The translations under genes and the position numbers were made by a program. From Halomonas sp. (GTDB lineage Bacteria > Pseudomonadota > Gammaproteobacteria > Pseudomonadales > Halomonadaceae): DNA of 57,025 bases. The notes beneath the pieces are model-generated. The model did not search any database. It was not told the origin of the DNA and saw nothing but the letters and a program-made list of their open reading frames with translations. Below, piece by piece: positions 28,332-38,389 of the stretch (its first letter is position 1; each line of letters starts with the position of its first letter). Location: assembly GCF_030457605.1 (NCBI RefSeq), contig NZ_JAKDUR010000012.1, positions 1 to 57,025 on the forward strand. Reading direction: 5' to 3'.

Positions 28332-28856
28332 TCAGGTGCCCAGCGGCAGCAGGCCATTGAGCAGCAGATACCCCGGCACCCAGCCGGTGAACACGCCCAG
28401 CACCAACGAGAGCCTGGCCATCAGCGGCTGCATGCGCGGCCAGTGGCACAGCATCAGATAAAACCCCAGCCAGAGTACCGCCCAGGCCAGCCAGTTAACG
28501 GTGGACCACCAGCCCCACAGGGTATCGGCTCGAGCCCACTGGAGAACACCCGTGGGCAGCGCGGTGAGTGCGACAAACAGGCAAAAATACCCAAGCCCCC
28601 GGCCGTTGCAGCCGTTGCGCCGGTTGAACGCAATCCACAGGTAGGTAAAGGCAAACAGCAGCGTGAGGGCGGCGTTGCGCACGCTGATCGCATCGGCCTT
28701 GGGGCCAAAAGCCGCGTAGGCCGCCACGGCAAGGCTCACCCCGCCGGTAAAGTAGTTGATGACCTGAATTTCGCGGTCTTCGATGCGCCCGGCCATCCAC
28801 AGGCCGTTCAACAGCAGTACCGCACCCACGTAAAACAGGCTAAGTCCTTCGTGCAT
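28332..28856 (-). CDS. AmiS/UreI family urea or short-chain amide channel
   Basis: The 174-residue membrane protein has six hydrophobic helices. Family residues include LSLFYVGAVLLLNGLW at the N-terminus, INYFTGGVS, LLFAFTYLWIAFNR, GRGLGYFCLFVALTALPTG, and STVNWLAWAVLWLGFYLML. UreI of Helicobacter is a proton-gated urea channel and AmiS accompanies amidases. No urease, amidase or amide regulator lies in the window, so the physiological substrate is open. The ATG at 28856 has AAGGAG 8 bases upstream. It is divergent from lplA. Confidence 0.85.
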   Translation of the reverse strand: MHEGLSLFYVGAVLLLNGLWMAGRIEDREIQVINYFTGGVSLAVAAYAAFGPKADAISVRNAALTLLFAFTYLWIAFNRRNGCNGRGLGYFCLFVALTALPTGVLQWARADTLWGWWSTVNWLAWAVLWLGFYLMLCHWPRMQPLMARLSLVLGVFTGWVPGYLLLNGLLPLGT

Positions 28857-29151
28857 CAAACAAGCTCCTTGTAACGCCGGCACCCGCTCCCATGCCGGCG
28901 CCGCGGCCTTCTTATAAGCCCGTCTGCACGCCCGGGCAAGTGTTTTTATATGCCTTTTTACCCGACAGAAAGTGCAGCGAGCTATTAAGGCGATTACCAG
29001 GGCATGTCGGCACAAAACGCGCAAAACAGACGTACAGAGCCGGCCCCGGCAACCATTTTCAGCGATGTTAAACTGCTCCTGCTGGCCGGCGCGATATTTC
29101 ACGCTAAAGGTTTATCATTCAGCTAATTTCTTCTTCCGCCAAGGGCTCCCC

Positions 29152-30159
29152 ATGATCCATATCGACAACGAAGGCGTCACCGACCCCCACGTTAACCTGG
29201 CGATTGAAGAGCACTGCATTCGCCACCTGCCCGCCGGCGAGGACTATCTGCTGTTCTATATCAACGCGCCGTCGATCATCATCGGCCGCAACCAGAACAC
29301 GCTGGAAGAGGTGCATCAGGCGTATATCGACGCGCATGGCATTCACGTGGTGCGGCGGATTTCCGGCGGCGGAGCGGTGTATCACGATCACGGCAATCTG
29401 AACTTCAGCTTTCTGACCGATTTTTCCAAAGACAAGCTGAATAATTTCAAGCAGTTCGCCACCCCCATCATCGACGTATTGCACGACATGGGCGTCTCCG
29501 CCGAGATGAAGGGCCGCAATGACATCGTGGTGGAGGGCAAAAAAATCTCGGGCAACGCCCAGTTTTCCTCGACCCGGCGCATGTTCAACCACGGCACCCT
29601 GCTGCTGGACTGCGACCTGAGCCAGGTTAGCCAGGCGCTTGACGTGAAGATGACCAAGATCAAGTCAAAAGGGCACAAGTCCGCCCGGGCGCGGGTGGCC
29701 AACATCGCCGAATTTCTCGACGCGCCACTCTCCACCGAGGCGTTCAAGGAGAAAATACTCGCCGGCATGTTCCCCGACGGCGCCGCACGCAAAACCTATC
29801 GTCTGACCGAGCAGGACTGGGCAAGCATTAACGCGCTGGTGGAAGAAAAATACGGCCAATGGGAATGGAACTACGGCCGCTCGCCGGATTTTGACATCCA
29901 GCGCACCCGCCACTTCAGCGCGGGGATTATTGATTTTCGCCTCAAGGTGAAGCGCGGCGGCACCATCGAGAACGTCAAGATCTACGGCGATTTCTTCGGC
30001 CAGCATCCGGTCAGCGATATCGAGAATGCTCTGGTCGGCGTGCGCTACGACAAGGGTGCTGTTGAAGCCGCGCTGGCAGGCTTTGACCTCTACCCCTACT
30101 TCGGCGAAGTCGACCGCAGCGAGTTTATCGACCTGATCTACGGGCCGGATGAGCAATAG
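29152..30159 (+). CDS. lplA: Lipoate-protein ligase
   Basis: Uses ATP to attach lipoate to E2 and H proteins. The 335-residue protein has IGRNQNTLEEV, RRISGGGAVYHDHGNLNFSF (substrate site), KGRNDIVVEGKKISGNAQ and the catalytic KMTKIKSKG region. A C-terminal accessory domain (about 245-335, FSAGIIDFRLKVKRGG) follows, so both LplA domains are in one chain. AAGGG lies 6 bases before the ATG at 29152. The three lipoyl domains of AceF are obvious clients. Confidence 0.94.
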   Translation: MIHIDNEGVTDPHVNLAIEEHCIRHLPAGEDYLLFYINAPSIIIGRNQNTLEEVHQAYIDAHGIHVVRRISGGGAVYHDHGNLNFSFLTDFSKDKLNNFKQFATPIIDVLHDMGVSAEMKGRNDIVVEGKKISGNAQFSSTRRMFNHGTLLLDCDLSQVSQALDVKMTKIKSKGHKSARARVANIAEFLDAPLSTEAFKEKILAGMFPDGAARKTYRLTEQDWASINALVEEKYGQWEWNYGRSPDFDIQRTRHFSAGIIDFRLKVKRGGTIENVKIYGDFFGQHPVSDIENALVGVRYDKGAVEAALAGFDLYPYFGEVDRSEFIDLIYGPDEQ

Positions 30160-30177
30160 CCAACCGGCTGGACTATC

Positions 30178-30210
30178 CACAAGAAAGCGCCCGCGTTTGC
30201 GGGCGCTTTT
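30178..30210. terminator. Bidirectional terminator between lplA and purL
   Basis: Stem AAGCGCCCGC (30185-30194) with GCGGGCGCTT (30199-30208) and loop GTTT. T-rich sequence follows on both strands (CTTTTG rightward, CTTTCTTG leftward). It lies 25 bases past the lplA stop and about 40 bases past the purL stop. Confidence 0.75.
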
Positions 30211-30247
30211 GCGTACATCAGCTATCAGGGCGAATTATCCCGGCCGC

Positions 30248-33200
30248 TTATCCCAGCCACACTCGGGCGTTGCGGAACATGCGCAGCCAGGCGCCGTCTT
30301 CACGCCATTCAGGCGGGCGCCAGGAGTTGGTCACCGCGCGGGCGACACGCTCGGGGTGCGGCATCATGATGGTGGCGCGCCCGTCCGGGGTGGTAAGGCC
30401 CGTCACGCCGGAGGCGGAGCCGTTGGGGTTGGCCGGATAGCGCGTGGTGGCCTGACCGTAGTGGTCGACGTAGCGCAGCGCAATCTGCCCACCGGACTGC
30501 ATCTGGCGCAGGTGGGCGGCGTCGGCGAACTGCGCGCGGCCTTCGCCGTGAGCCACAGCAATGGGCAAAAGCGAGCCCTCCATACCCTTGAGCATGATCG
30601 ACGGCGTCTCTTCTACCCGCACCATGGCGACGCGTGCCTCAAACTGCTCGGACTCGTTGCGCACAAAGCCCGGCCAGTTTTCCGCGCCGGGAATCAACTC
30701 CTGGAGCTGCGAGAGCATCTGGCAACCGTTGCACACCCCCAGCGAGAAGCTGTCGTCGCGCTGGAAGAAACCGGCAAATTGCTCGCGTGCGCGGGGGTTG
30801 AACAGGATCGACTTGGCCCAGCCGCCGCCGGCGCCCAGCACGTCGCCATAGGAGAAACCGCCGCAGGCCGCCAGCCCCTTGAACTGGTCAAGGGTGACCC
30901 GGCCTTCAAGAATATCGCTCATATGAACGTCAATCGCGTCAAAACCGGCCTTGTCAAAAGCCCAGGCCATTTCTGTCTGACCGTTGACGCCTTGCTCGCG
31001 CAGGATGGCCACGGCGGGTTTGGCTACGTTGATGTACGGTGCGGCGATGTCTTCGTCCACATCAAACGAAGGCGCGGCGGACAGCCCCGGATCCCGGGCA
31101 TCAAGCAGGTTATCGAACTCGTTCTTGGCGCATTCGGGGTTATCGCGCAGCGCCTGCATGCGATAGCTGGTTTCACTCCAGGTGCGCTGGGCCAGCTGGC
31201 GAGTGGTTTCCAGAAGCGGCTCTTCAAACAGCGTGACCCGGACCTGATCATCGTAGCGCGGGCGGGCGATGACGCCGCAGGTTTCAATGCCGGCCATGGC
31301 GAACTGGGTCAGCACCTCGGCGGTATGCTCGCGGCTGACCTGAATCACCGCGCCGAGCTCTTCGGTAAACAGCGCGTTCACGGCGTCCACCGGGTGGTCA
31401 ATGAGCCAGTCGAGCTTGATCTCGAGCCCGGCATGGGCGGCAAAGGCCATTTCCAGCAGCGTGACGATCAGCCCGCCGTCGCTGCGGTCGTGGTAGGCCA
31501 GCAGTTTGCCGTCGCGGTTGAGCCCCTGGATGACTTCAAAAAACGCCTTGATGTCTTCGGCATCGTCCACGTCGGGGCATTCGTTGCCCAGCTGGCCATA
31601 CACCTGCGCCAGCGCCGAACCGCCGAGGCGGTTCTGACCGTCGCCCAAATCGATAAGAATCAGGTCGGATTCGTCCTGCTCCAGGTTGATCTGGGGCGTC
31701 AACGTGGCCAGCGCGTCAGTGACCGGGGCAAAGCCGGTGATCGCCAGCGACAGCGGCGAAGTCACGCTTTTATCCCGGGTCTCGCCGTTGTCATCGGTTT
31801 CCTGCCAGGCAGTGCGCATGGACATGGAGTCCTTGCCCACGGGAATCGCGATACCCAGCGCCGGGCACAGGTCCATGCCCACGGCGTGAACGGCATCGTA
31901 AAGCGCCTGATTCTCGCCCGGATGGTCGGCAGCACTCATCCAGTTGGCCGACAGCTTGATGTCCGAGAGTTTGGCAATCGGTGCGCAGGCCAGGTTGGTG
32001 ATCACTTCGGCCACTGCCAGCCGCGCGCTGGCCGCCGGATCAATCAGCGCCACTGGCGGGCGCTCGCCCATGGCCATGGCTTCGCCGGCATGGGTGTCAA
32101 AGCTTGCGGTGGTCACGGCAGCGTCGGCCACCGGCACCTGCCACGGGCCAACCATCTGATCCCGCGCTACCTGGCCGGTGATGGAACGGTCGCCAATGGT
32201 GATCAAAAAGCTCTTGGACGCCACCGCCGGCAGGCGCAGCACACGGTCGAGTGCTTCGCGCAGGTCAAGGTTGTCCAGCATCATGCCGGAAAGCGACGGC
32301 GTGTGGCGGTTGAATTCGCGCAGCATCTTCGGTGTCTTGCCGAACAGTACGCTCATGGGCAGGTCAATCGGACGACTGTCAAAATGACCGTCATGCACTT
32401 CCAGGTGGTGATCTTCCAGCGCCTCGCCCACCACCGCGTAGGGGCAGCGCTCCCGGCGGCACAGGGCATCAAAGGTGTCGAGATCTTCCGGCGCTACCGC
32501 CAGCACGTAGCGTTCCTGGGCTTCATTGCACCAGATTTCCAGCGGACTCATGCCCGGTTCGGCATTGGGCACGTCGCGCAGCGAGAAACGCCCGCCGCGC
32601 CCGGCGTCTTTCACCAGCTCGGGCAGCGCGTTGGACAACCCGCCGGCCCCCACGTCATGAATAAAGCGCAGCGGGTTGGTGTCACCCAGTGCCCAGCAGC
32701 GGTCGATCACTTCCTGGGCGCGGCGTTCGATTTCGGGGTTTTCCCGCTGCACCGAGGCAAAGTCCAGATCAGCGCTTGAGAGCCCCGAAGCCATGCTGGA
32801 GGCCGCACCGCCGCCAAGGCCAATGAGCATGGCCGGCCCGCCCATGACGATCAGCTTGCCGCCCACGGGAATTTCACCTTTCTGCACGTGGTGCGCACGA
32901 ATGTTGCCGTAGCCGCCGGCAAGCATGATCGGCTTGTGAAAGCCGCGCCGCTCGATGCCGTCGTCGCTGAGCACGTCCTGCTCGTAGGTGCGGAAATAGC
33001 CGGTCAGGTTGGGACGGCCAAACTCGTTATTGAACGCCGCGCCGCCGATGGGGCCATCGAGCATGATTGAAAGGGCCGACTGCATACGCTCGGGCTTGCC
33101 GTAGTCGAAGGTTTCCCAGGGCTGAACAAACTCGGGGATGCGCAGATTGGACACGCTGAAACCCGAAAGCCCCGCCTTGGGCTTGCCGCCAATGCCGGTG

Positions 33201-34204
33201 GCGCCTTCGTCGCGGATCTCGCCGCCGGCACCGGTGGCCGCGCCGGGAAACGGCGCAATCGCCGTGGGGTGGTTATGAGTTTCCACCTTCATCAGGATGT
33301 GGATGGGTTCCTGATGCGCAGCATAGCGGGCCGTTTCATCGGCCTGGCCTGTGAGCGGCGCGGGAAAGAAGCGCCCGCCCTGGGAGCCCTTGATCACCGC
33401 GGCGTTATCGCTGTAGGCCGAGAGCACGTTGTCCGGCGAGCTGGCGAAGGTGTTCTTGATCATCTTGAACAGCGACTGAAACTGATCTTCGCCGTCGATA
33501 ATCCAGTCGGCGTTGAAGATCTTGTGCCGGCAGTGCTCGGAGTTGGCCTGAGCAAACATCATCAGCTCGACGTCGGTGGGGTTGCGCTCCAGCTCACCAA
33601 ACGCTGCCACCAGATAGTCCACTTCGTCGTCGGCAAGCGCCAGCCCCAGCTCGCGGTTGGCCGTGGCCAGCGCCTCGCGGCCGCCGCCCAGCACGTCCAC
33701 GCTTGCAAGCGGTGCGGGCTCGCGACGGGTAAACAGCCGAGCCGCGTCCGAGGCGTCAAACAGCACGGTTTCCACCATGCGATCGTGCAGCAGCGCAGTC
33801 AGCGTATTGAACGCGGCTTCGTCGGGCGGTGTGGCAAACGTCACCCGGTAGTCGATACCGCGTTCGATACGCGCCACGTTGCCAAGCCCACAGCTGTGAG
33901 CAATATCGGTGGCCTTGGACGACCACGGCGACTGGGTGCCAAGCCTTGGCACCACCAGAAAGCGCTGGGCACCTGCCGGCACCTCAATTCTCTCTGCGGT
34001 TCGATCGCCGTAGTCCAAAAGCTCTTCCAGGCGCTCGCGATCCGCGGGCGCAAGCGCCTCGTGCTGATCATTAACGTGCACGTCGATAAAATGAACGTAA
34101 TCGGCGGTCAGCGTTTCGACTTCGCCGACACGTTCACGCAGCACCTCTAACAGGCGTGCATGACGGAAGGCAGAAAGGGCGGGAGCGCCTCGCAGTTCGA
34201 GCAT
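30248..34204 (-). CDS. purL: Phosphoribosylformylglycinamidine synthase, single-chain
   Basis: The 1318-residue enzyme (1295 in E. coli) converts FGAR and glutamine to FGAM. The N-terminal region has [10 protein letters not shown] and [16 protein letters not shown]. The ATP-binding domains carry [38 protein letters not shown] and [16 protein letters not shown]. The C-terminal glutaminase domain has the nucleophile in [12 protein letters not shown] and the acid/base pair in AHGEGR and MPHPER. The ATG at 34204 aligns with the E. coli start. It is divergent from mltF. No PUR-box is recognisable upstream. Confidence 0.97.
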   Translation of the reverse strand: MLELRGAPALSAFRHARLLEVLRERVGEVETLTADYVHFIDVHVNDQHEALAPADRERLEELLDYGDRTAERIEVPAGAQRFLVVPRLGTQSPWSSKATDIAHSCGLGNVARIERGIDYRVTFATPPDEAAFNTLTALLHDRMVETVLFDASDAARLFTRREPAPLASVDVLGGGREALATANRELGLALADDEVDYLVAAFGELERNPTDVELMMFAQANSEHCRHKIFNADWIIDGEDQFQSLFKMIKNTFASSPDNVLSAYSDNAAVIKGSQGGRFFPAPLTGQADETARYAAHQEPIHILMKVETHNHPTAIAPFPGAATGAGGEIRDEGATGIGGKPKAGLSGFSVSNLRIPEFVQPWETFDYGKPERMQSALSIMLDGPIGGAAFNNEFGRPNLTGYFRTYEQDVLSDDGIERRGFHKPIMLAGGYGNIRAHHVQKGEIPVGGKLIVMGGPAMLIGLGGGAASSMASGLSSADLDFASVQRENPEIERRAQEVIDRCWALGDTNPLRFIHDVGAGGLSNALPELVKDAGRGGRFSLRDVPNAEPGMSPLEIWCNEAQERYVLAVAPEDLDTFDALCRRERCPYAVVGEALEDHHLEVHDGHFDSRPIDLPMSVLFGKTPKMLREFNRHTPSLSGMMLDNLDLREALDRVLRLPAVASKSFLITIGDRSITGQVARDQMVGPWQVPVADAAVTTASFDTHAGEAMAMGERPPVALIDPAASARLAVAEVITNLACAPIAKLSDIKLSANWMSAADHPGENQALYDAVHAVGMDLCPALGIAIPVGKDSMSMRTAWQETDDNGETRDKSVTSPLSLAITGFAPVTDALATLTPQINLEQDESDLILIDLGDGQNRLGGSALAQVYGQLGNECPDVDDAEDIKAFFEVIQGLNRDGKLLAYHDRSDGGLIVTLLEMAFAAHAGLEIKLDWLIDHPVDAVNALFTEELGAVIQVSREHTAEVLTQFAMAGIETCGVIARPRYDDQVRVTLFEEPLLETTRQLAQRTWSETSYRMQALRDNPECAKNEFDNLLDARDPGLSAAPSFDVDEDIAAPYINVAKPAVAILREQGVNGQTEMAWAFDKAGFDAIDVHMSDILEGRVTLDQFKGLAACGGFSYGDVLGAGGGWAKSILFNPRAREQFAGFFQRDDSFSLGVCNGCQMLSQLQELIPGAENWPGFVRNESEQFEARVAMVRVEETPSIMLKGMEGSLLPIAVAHGEGRAQFADAAHLRQMQSGGQIALRYVDHYGQATTRYPANPNGSASGVTGLTTPDGRATIMMPHPERVARAVTNSWRPPEWREDGAWLRMFRNARVWLG

Positions 34205-34370
34205 ATCCAGAAGCCTCTAGAGCAGGGAAATTCGAGCAGGAAAAACACCAGGCCGCAGCGCGGCAATTCCGCCCATGATACTGGAAAGCGCCGGCCACAC
34301 GAAATCAGCCGGGTGACAGTCCGGCTGCAGCTTAGTATCGTTGCGCCATGATGAATGCCGACAACACGCC

Positions 34371-35843
34371 ATGGTGACGCTGATTCGCCGACATTTTTCC
34401 GCCCGCGCCGGTGGCTTTTTTGCCTGTATTGCTATCGCTCTGCTGGTGATGCTGCCCACGTTTTCTCTGGTGCCCGCAGGAGAACAGCTCAGCGCCATCC
34501 AGCAGCGGGGCTTCATTACCGTGCATACCCGCTCCTCACCGACGATTTATTATCAGGGCCGGCGCGGCCCCACCGGATTTGAATACGAACTGCTGCGCCG
34601 CTTTGCCGACTACCTCAACGTCAGCCTAAACCTGGAGGCCGATCATCATCTGGATAGCGTGCTGCCCGCCGTGCGTGAGCGTGGCGATCTGGGCGCGGCG
34701 GGGCTGGTGCTGACGCCGGCCACACCCGGCATCAGTTTTACTCGCCCGATCCTTGAGATGCAGCCGCTGCTGGTCTATCGCCGCGGGCTTCACGGCATCA
34801 ACGGCCCGGAGGATCTGGCCGGGCTGGAAATAGGCACTCTGCGCGGTAGCGAAGGCGCCGGCACGTCGGCCAGTCTGCGCGAGCTGCAAAAGACTTACCC
34901 CGGGCTTGGCTGGAAGGAATCCGGCGAACTCGAAGTGGCTGACCTGCTGGCTCAGGTGGAAAACGACAGCCTGGATGCCGCCGTCATCTTCGCGCACCAG
35001 TTTCGCGTCAACCGGCTGTTTTTCAAAAACGTCGAGCGCGGCTTTCTGCTGGGCAAACCCAGCTCCATGGCATGGGCAGTTCCCGCCGGACACAGCCTGG
35101 GCTTTTTGCAGCAGGCCAACCGTTTTCTGGACGGCCTTCAGGCAAGCGGCGAGCTGGCCCGGCTGGTGGAACGCTATTTCGGTCACGATGATTATCTGGA
35201 ATACGTCGGCACGCGCACCTTCCTGACGCACCTGGATGCCCGGCTACCGCGCTATACACCCCTGTTTCAGGACGCCGCACGCCAGACCGGCTTTGACTGG
35301 CAGCTGCTGGCCGCGGTGAGCTACCAGGAATCCCACTGGGACCCGGACGCCGTCTCCCCCACCGGCGTACGCGGGCTGATGATGCTGACCACCCCCACCG
35401 CTCGGGAAGTGGGTGTCACCAATCGTCGCAATCCAGCGCAAAGTATCGACGGCGGTGCCCGCTATCTGCGCAGCATCGAGGAGCGCCTGCCCGACAGCCT
35501 TACTGGCAGTGACCGCCTGTTCATGGCACTGGCCGCCTATAACGTGGGCCTTGGGCACCTGTATGATGCGCGAGATATTGCCCGGATGCGCGGCGGCGAC
35601 CCCGACAGCTGGCGCGACGTGCGCCGTGCCCTGCCGCTGTTGCAGCAGCGGGAATGGCACGAAAAAACCCGCTACGGTTACGCCCGAGGTGGCGAGCCGG
35701 TGATCTATGTGCGCAACATCCGTCGTTATTATGAGATGCTCAAGTATGTAGAGCGCAGTCGCCAGCAGTTTTTTCAGCTGGACAAAAGCGAACCACCGGG
35801 AGATTCGCTGCTGCCGTTTGATCTTGTCCCGCCGCTTAACTGA
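34371..35843 (+). CDS. mltF: Membrane-bound lytic murein transglycosylase F
   Basis: The 490-residue protein (518 in E. coli) has an N-terminal signal/anchor (residues 12-33). A periplasmic substrate-binding-protein type domain (about 45-265, from [18 protein letters not shown]) and a C-terminal SLT domain (about 285-440) follow. The catalytic Glu lies in [24 protein letters not shown] and [10 protein letters not shown] follow. It cleaves peptidoglycan to 1,6-anhydro-muropeptides, which AmpD recycles after import. The ATG at 34371 is preferred over a TTG at 34341. A GGDEF gene begins 12 bases downstream, so the two form an operon. Confidence 0.93.
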   Translation: MVTLIRRHFSARAGGFFACIAIALLVMLPTFSLVPAGEQLSAIQQRGFITVHTRSSPTIYYQGRRGPTGFEYELLRRFADYLNVSLNLEADHHLDSVLPAVRERGDLGAAGLVLTPATPGISFTRPILEMQPLLVYRRGLHGINGPEDLAGLEIGTLRGSEGAGTSASLRELQKTYPGLGWKESGELEVADLLAQVENDSLDAAVIFAHQFRVNRLFFKNVERGFLLGKPSSMAWAVPAGHSLGFLQQANRFLDGLQASGELARLVERYFGHDDYLEYVGTRTFLTHLDARLPRYTPLFQDAARQTGFDWQLLAAVSYQESHWDPDAVSPTGVRGLMMLTTPTAREVGVTNRRNPAQSIDGGARYLRSIEERLPDSLTGSDRLFMALAAYNVGLGHLYDARDIARMRGGDPDSWRDVRRALPLLQQREWHEKTRYGYARGGEPVIYVRNIRRYYEMLKYVERSRQQFFQLDKSEPPGDSLLPFDLVPPLN

Positions 35844-35855
35844 TGAGGGAACATC

Positions 35856-37820
35856 ATGTCGACACGGCTTGCCGGTATTGTCTGGGCGCTTTGTCTGGCC
35901 CTCTGCGTCGCCATTATCGGCCTGACGCCGGGAGCCGACCTGACCACCGCGGCACTGGCAGGTATCGCGCTGGCCCAGTGGGCCATGCGCGGCGAGGCCA
36001 CCAGAACGGCACGCGCAGTGGCCGGGCTGACACTTGGGATACTGCTCCCCGGCTTTTTCAGCTACATCATTCCGGAAACCCTGGTGTCTACCCGCCAGTG
36101 GCTGGCTGGCGCACAGGCACTGGCACCCGGTTCATCCCTGACACACTGGCGGCCGCCCTTGCTGGCCACGCTTGCACTGATGCTGCTGGCAATTATTATT
36201 CTGCTGCGCCAGCGCGCCTACCTGGGGGCACCGGTGCTGCTCTCCGGCGCCGCCATGCTGACCGCGGCACAACTGCTGACGGCCTTGCTGCCCGCGTCGC
36301 GTACCCCGCTACTGGTGCCCCATCTTGACGGATTTGCGCTGCTCGCCCTTGGCGCGCTGGTGCTTGCCCAGCTGCTGCTCGTCCGCCCCTGGTGGCAAAG
36401 CAAAACCCGGCTTAAACGCTCACTATTGCCCGCCAGCACCCTGATACTGGCGACGCTGGCGCTATGGCAGTATCAGCACCGCCACAACGTCACCGCCCTG
36501 TATAACACCACGCAGCAGGACGGTGCTCGCCTCACAGCCCGGCTGTCGGACAATATTCAGGATCACCTTGAAGCCATGCGCCGGTTTGCGCATGCCTGGC
36601 AGCTGCTCACGACCCCGCCGACGGAACAGCAATGGCGCAGCCAGGCCGCGCGCCTGCACGACAAGGACTTTCTTTACCTGCTTAATATCGCCTTTGTTCG
36701 GCCGGACAGCCTGATCGACTATGTTTATCCACGGAATCCGCTGAACCGTGATGTCCAGGGGCAGCGTCTGTTCGAAGTACAAACACAAAGCACCCACGCG
36801 CTCGACCTGGCGCTGGCCGGCAAACGTCAGACCAGCACCGATATCATCGAGCTGCTGCAGGGCGGGCCAGGCATCATTTACTATCTGCCTGTCTATAACG
36901 CGTCACAAACACCCGTCGGCGCCGCCGCCATGGCCATCAGCCTGCCGCTGCTTGCCGATACGCTGTTTAACGCCCTTGATCCCGACACCGCACTATTAAG
37001 TTGGCAGACTCACGGCCGCGTGCTGGCAAGCTTCGGCAACCCACGCCGGCAAGGGCCCTGGGCACACCAATACCGGCTGGACCTGTCCGGCCAGACGCTT
37101 GACGTGGTGCAAAGACCGCGCCGTGATTACCTGTTGGCAAGGCTATCCCGCCTGCCGGCCCTCAGCCTGACCATTGGGCTGATGCTGGCCTACCTGCTGT
37201 ACATGGTGCTCTACACGTTCAAGCGGCTGGACGAACAGAATATCGCCTTTCGTCGCAGCAATGCCCGGTTACAGGAAGAAATCAACGAACGCCAACGTCT
37301 GCAGGAAGAAGTGGAATGGCTGGCCCGTCACGACGAGCTCACCGGCATTGCCAACCGGCGCTATTTCATGGAGCTGGTGGAAGAGCAGCGCAACACGCAC
37401 CCGTTGAGCCTGGTCCTCTGCGATATCGACTACTTCAAGCGCGTCAATGACCAGCTCGGGCACCTGGTGGGCGATCATTATCTGGAGGTCATCGCCGGCA
37501 TCGGCCAGGCGGTCATGGCAGAACATGGCGGCTTTTTTGCCCGTTACGGCGGCGAAGAGTTTATTGGCTGTTTGCCCGGTGCTGACCAGCAACATGCGCG
37601 GCACGTGGCGGAAACCCTGCGCCAGCGCGTATATCAGCGTGCCCTGCTACATGCCGACGGCCACAACGTCAGTCTAAGCGCCGGGCTGGTCACCCACACC
37701 ACCGGCACGCCGAACATGCCGCGCCTGATGCAGGCAGCCGATGACGCCCTTTATCGCGCCAAACAGCGGGGCAGAAACCGCATCGAGAACGCGGATAACG
37801 CCAGCGTATCAGACGCCTGA
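35856..37820 (+). CDS. CHASE-GGDEF diguanylate cyclase, copy 1 (no I-site)
   Basis: A 654-residue protein. The first ~200 residues form about six transmembrane helices; a CHASE-like extracytoplasmic sensor (about 210-420, with DYVYPRNPLNRD) is followed by another helix (about 425-450), a short coiled coil (RRSNARLQEEINERQRLQEE) and a GGDEF domain from HDELTGIANRRYF. The active site is RYGGEEF. The I-site position reads EHGG instead of RxxD, so product inhibition through this site is not expected. GAGGGA lies before the ATG. It follows mltF by 12 bases. It is closely related to the protein at 38390-40330. Confidence 0.88.
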   Translation: MSTRLAGIVWALCLALCVAIIGLTPGADLTTAALAGIALAQWAMRGEATRTARAVAGLTLGILLPGFFSYIIPETLVSTRQWLAGAQALAPGSSLTHWRPPLLATLALMLLAIIILLRQRAYLGAPVLLSGAAMLTAAQLLTALLPASRTPLLVPHLDGFALLALGALVLAQLLLVRPWWQSKTRLKRSLLPASTLILATLALWQYQHRHNVTALYNTTQQDGARLTARLSDNIQDHLEAMRRFAHAWQLLTTPPTEQQWRSQAARLHDKDFLYLLNIAFVRPDSLIDYVYPRNPLNRDVQGQRLFEVQTQSTHALDLALAGKRQTSTDIIELLQGGPGIIYYLPVYNASQTPVGAAAMAISLPLLADTLFNALDPDTALLSWQTHGRVLASFGNPRRQGPWAHQYRLDLSGQTLDVVQRPRRDYLLARLSRLPALSLTIGLMLAYLLYMVLYTFKRLDEQNIAFRRSNARLQEEINERQRLQEEVEWLARHDELTGIANRRYFMELVEEQRNTHPLSLVLCDIDYFKRVNDQLGHLVGDHYLEVIAGIGQAVMAEHGGFFARYGGEEFIGCLPGADQQHARHVAETLRQRVYQRALLHADGHNVSLSAGLVTHTTGTPNMPRLMQAADDALYRAKQRGRNRIENADNASVSDA

Positions 37821-38276
37821 CGCATCGCGGCGCGCAGCAAAAAACGCTTTCAGCAGACGCCCGGAAAGCGGTGCCAGCACGCCGCCGCTGACCGCCACCT
37901 GATGGTTAAACCATGGCTGGGCCAGTAGATTAGCCTTCGACTCCAGCATGCCGGTGCGCGGCTCGGCGGCGCCATACACCACGCGTGCAAGGCGCGCATT
38001 CACCGCGGCTCCCAGGCACATCATGCAGGGCTCCAGAGTGACGTACAGCGTACAGCCCTCAAGCCGGTAGTTCTTCCGCGCCTGCCCTGCCGCCCGCAGC
38101 GCCTGCACTTCCGCATGGGCACAGGGATCATGTCCCGCCATCGGCGCATTATGACCCGCGCCGATCATCTCGCCCTCCGCATCCACTACCACCGCCCCTA
38201 CCGGCACTTCACCCGCGTCACATGCCAGATGCGCCTGATCCAGAGCACGGTGCATGTAATACTCATCGCTGCGCAT
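37809..38276 (-). CDS. tadA: tRNA-specific adenosine deaminase
   Basis: Deaminates A34 to inosine in tRNA-Arg(ACG). The 155-residue protein (167 in E. coli) has the zinc motif HAE (His54, catalytic Glu56) and PCMMC (Cys84, Cys87), with the RNA-contact loop VVYGAAEPRTGMLES. It lies on the opposite strand between two GGDEF paralogues. Its 3' end overlaps the end of the first by 12 bases (convergent). Confidence 0.96.
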   Translation of the reverse strand: MRSDEYYMHRALDQAHLACDAGEVPVGAVVVDAEGEMIGAGHNAPMAGHDPCAHAEVQALRAAGQARKNYRLEGCTLYVTLEPCMMCLGAAVNARLARVVYGAAEPRTGMLESKANLLAQPWFNHQVAVSGGVLAPLSGRLLKAFFAARRDASGV

Positions 38277-38389
38277 ATCGCAAAAACTCCGTTACAGTGG
38301 ATCTTGACGGATGATACCCCAGGAAATAGCCCCAGGGTGGTAGACCACTGCCCGGCCCCTGGCGCCGCCGAACCGATAGAGACAATGCG

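Noticed and set aside
30149..32779. An 876-codon plus-strand frame opposite purL
   Set aside because: Antisense shadow of purL; no ribosome-binding site and no recognisable motif.
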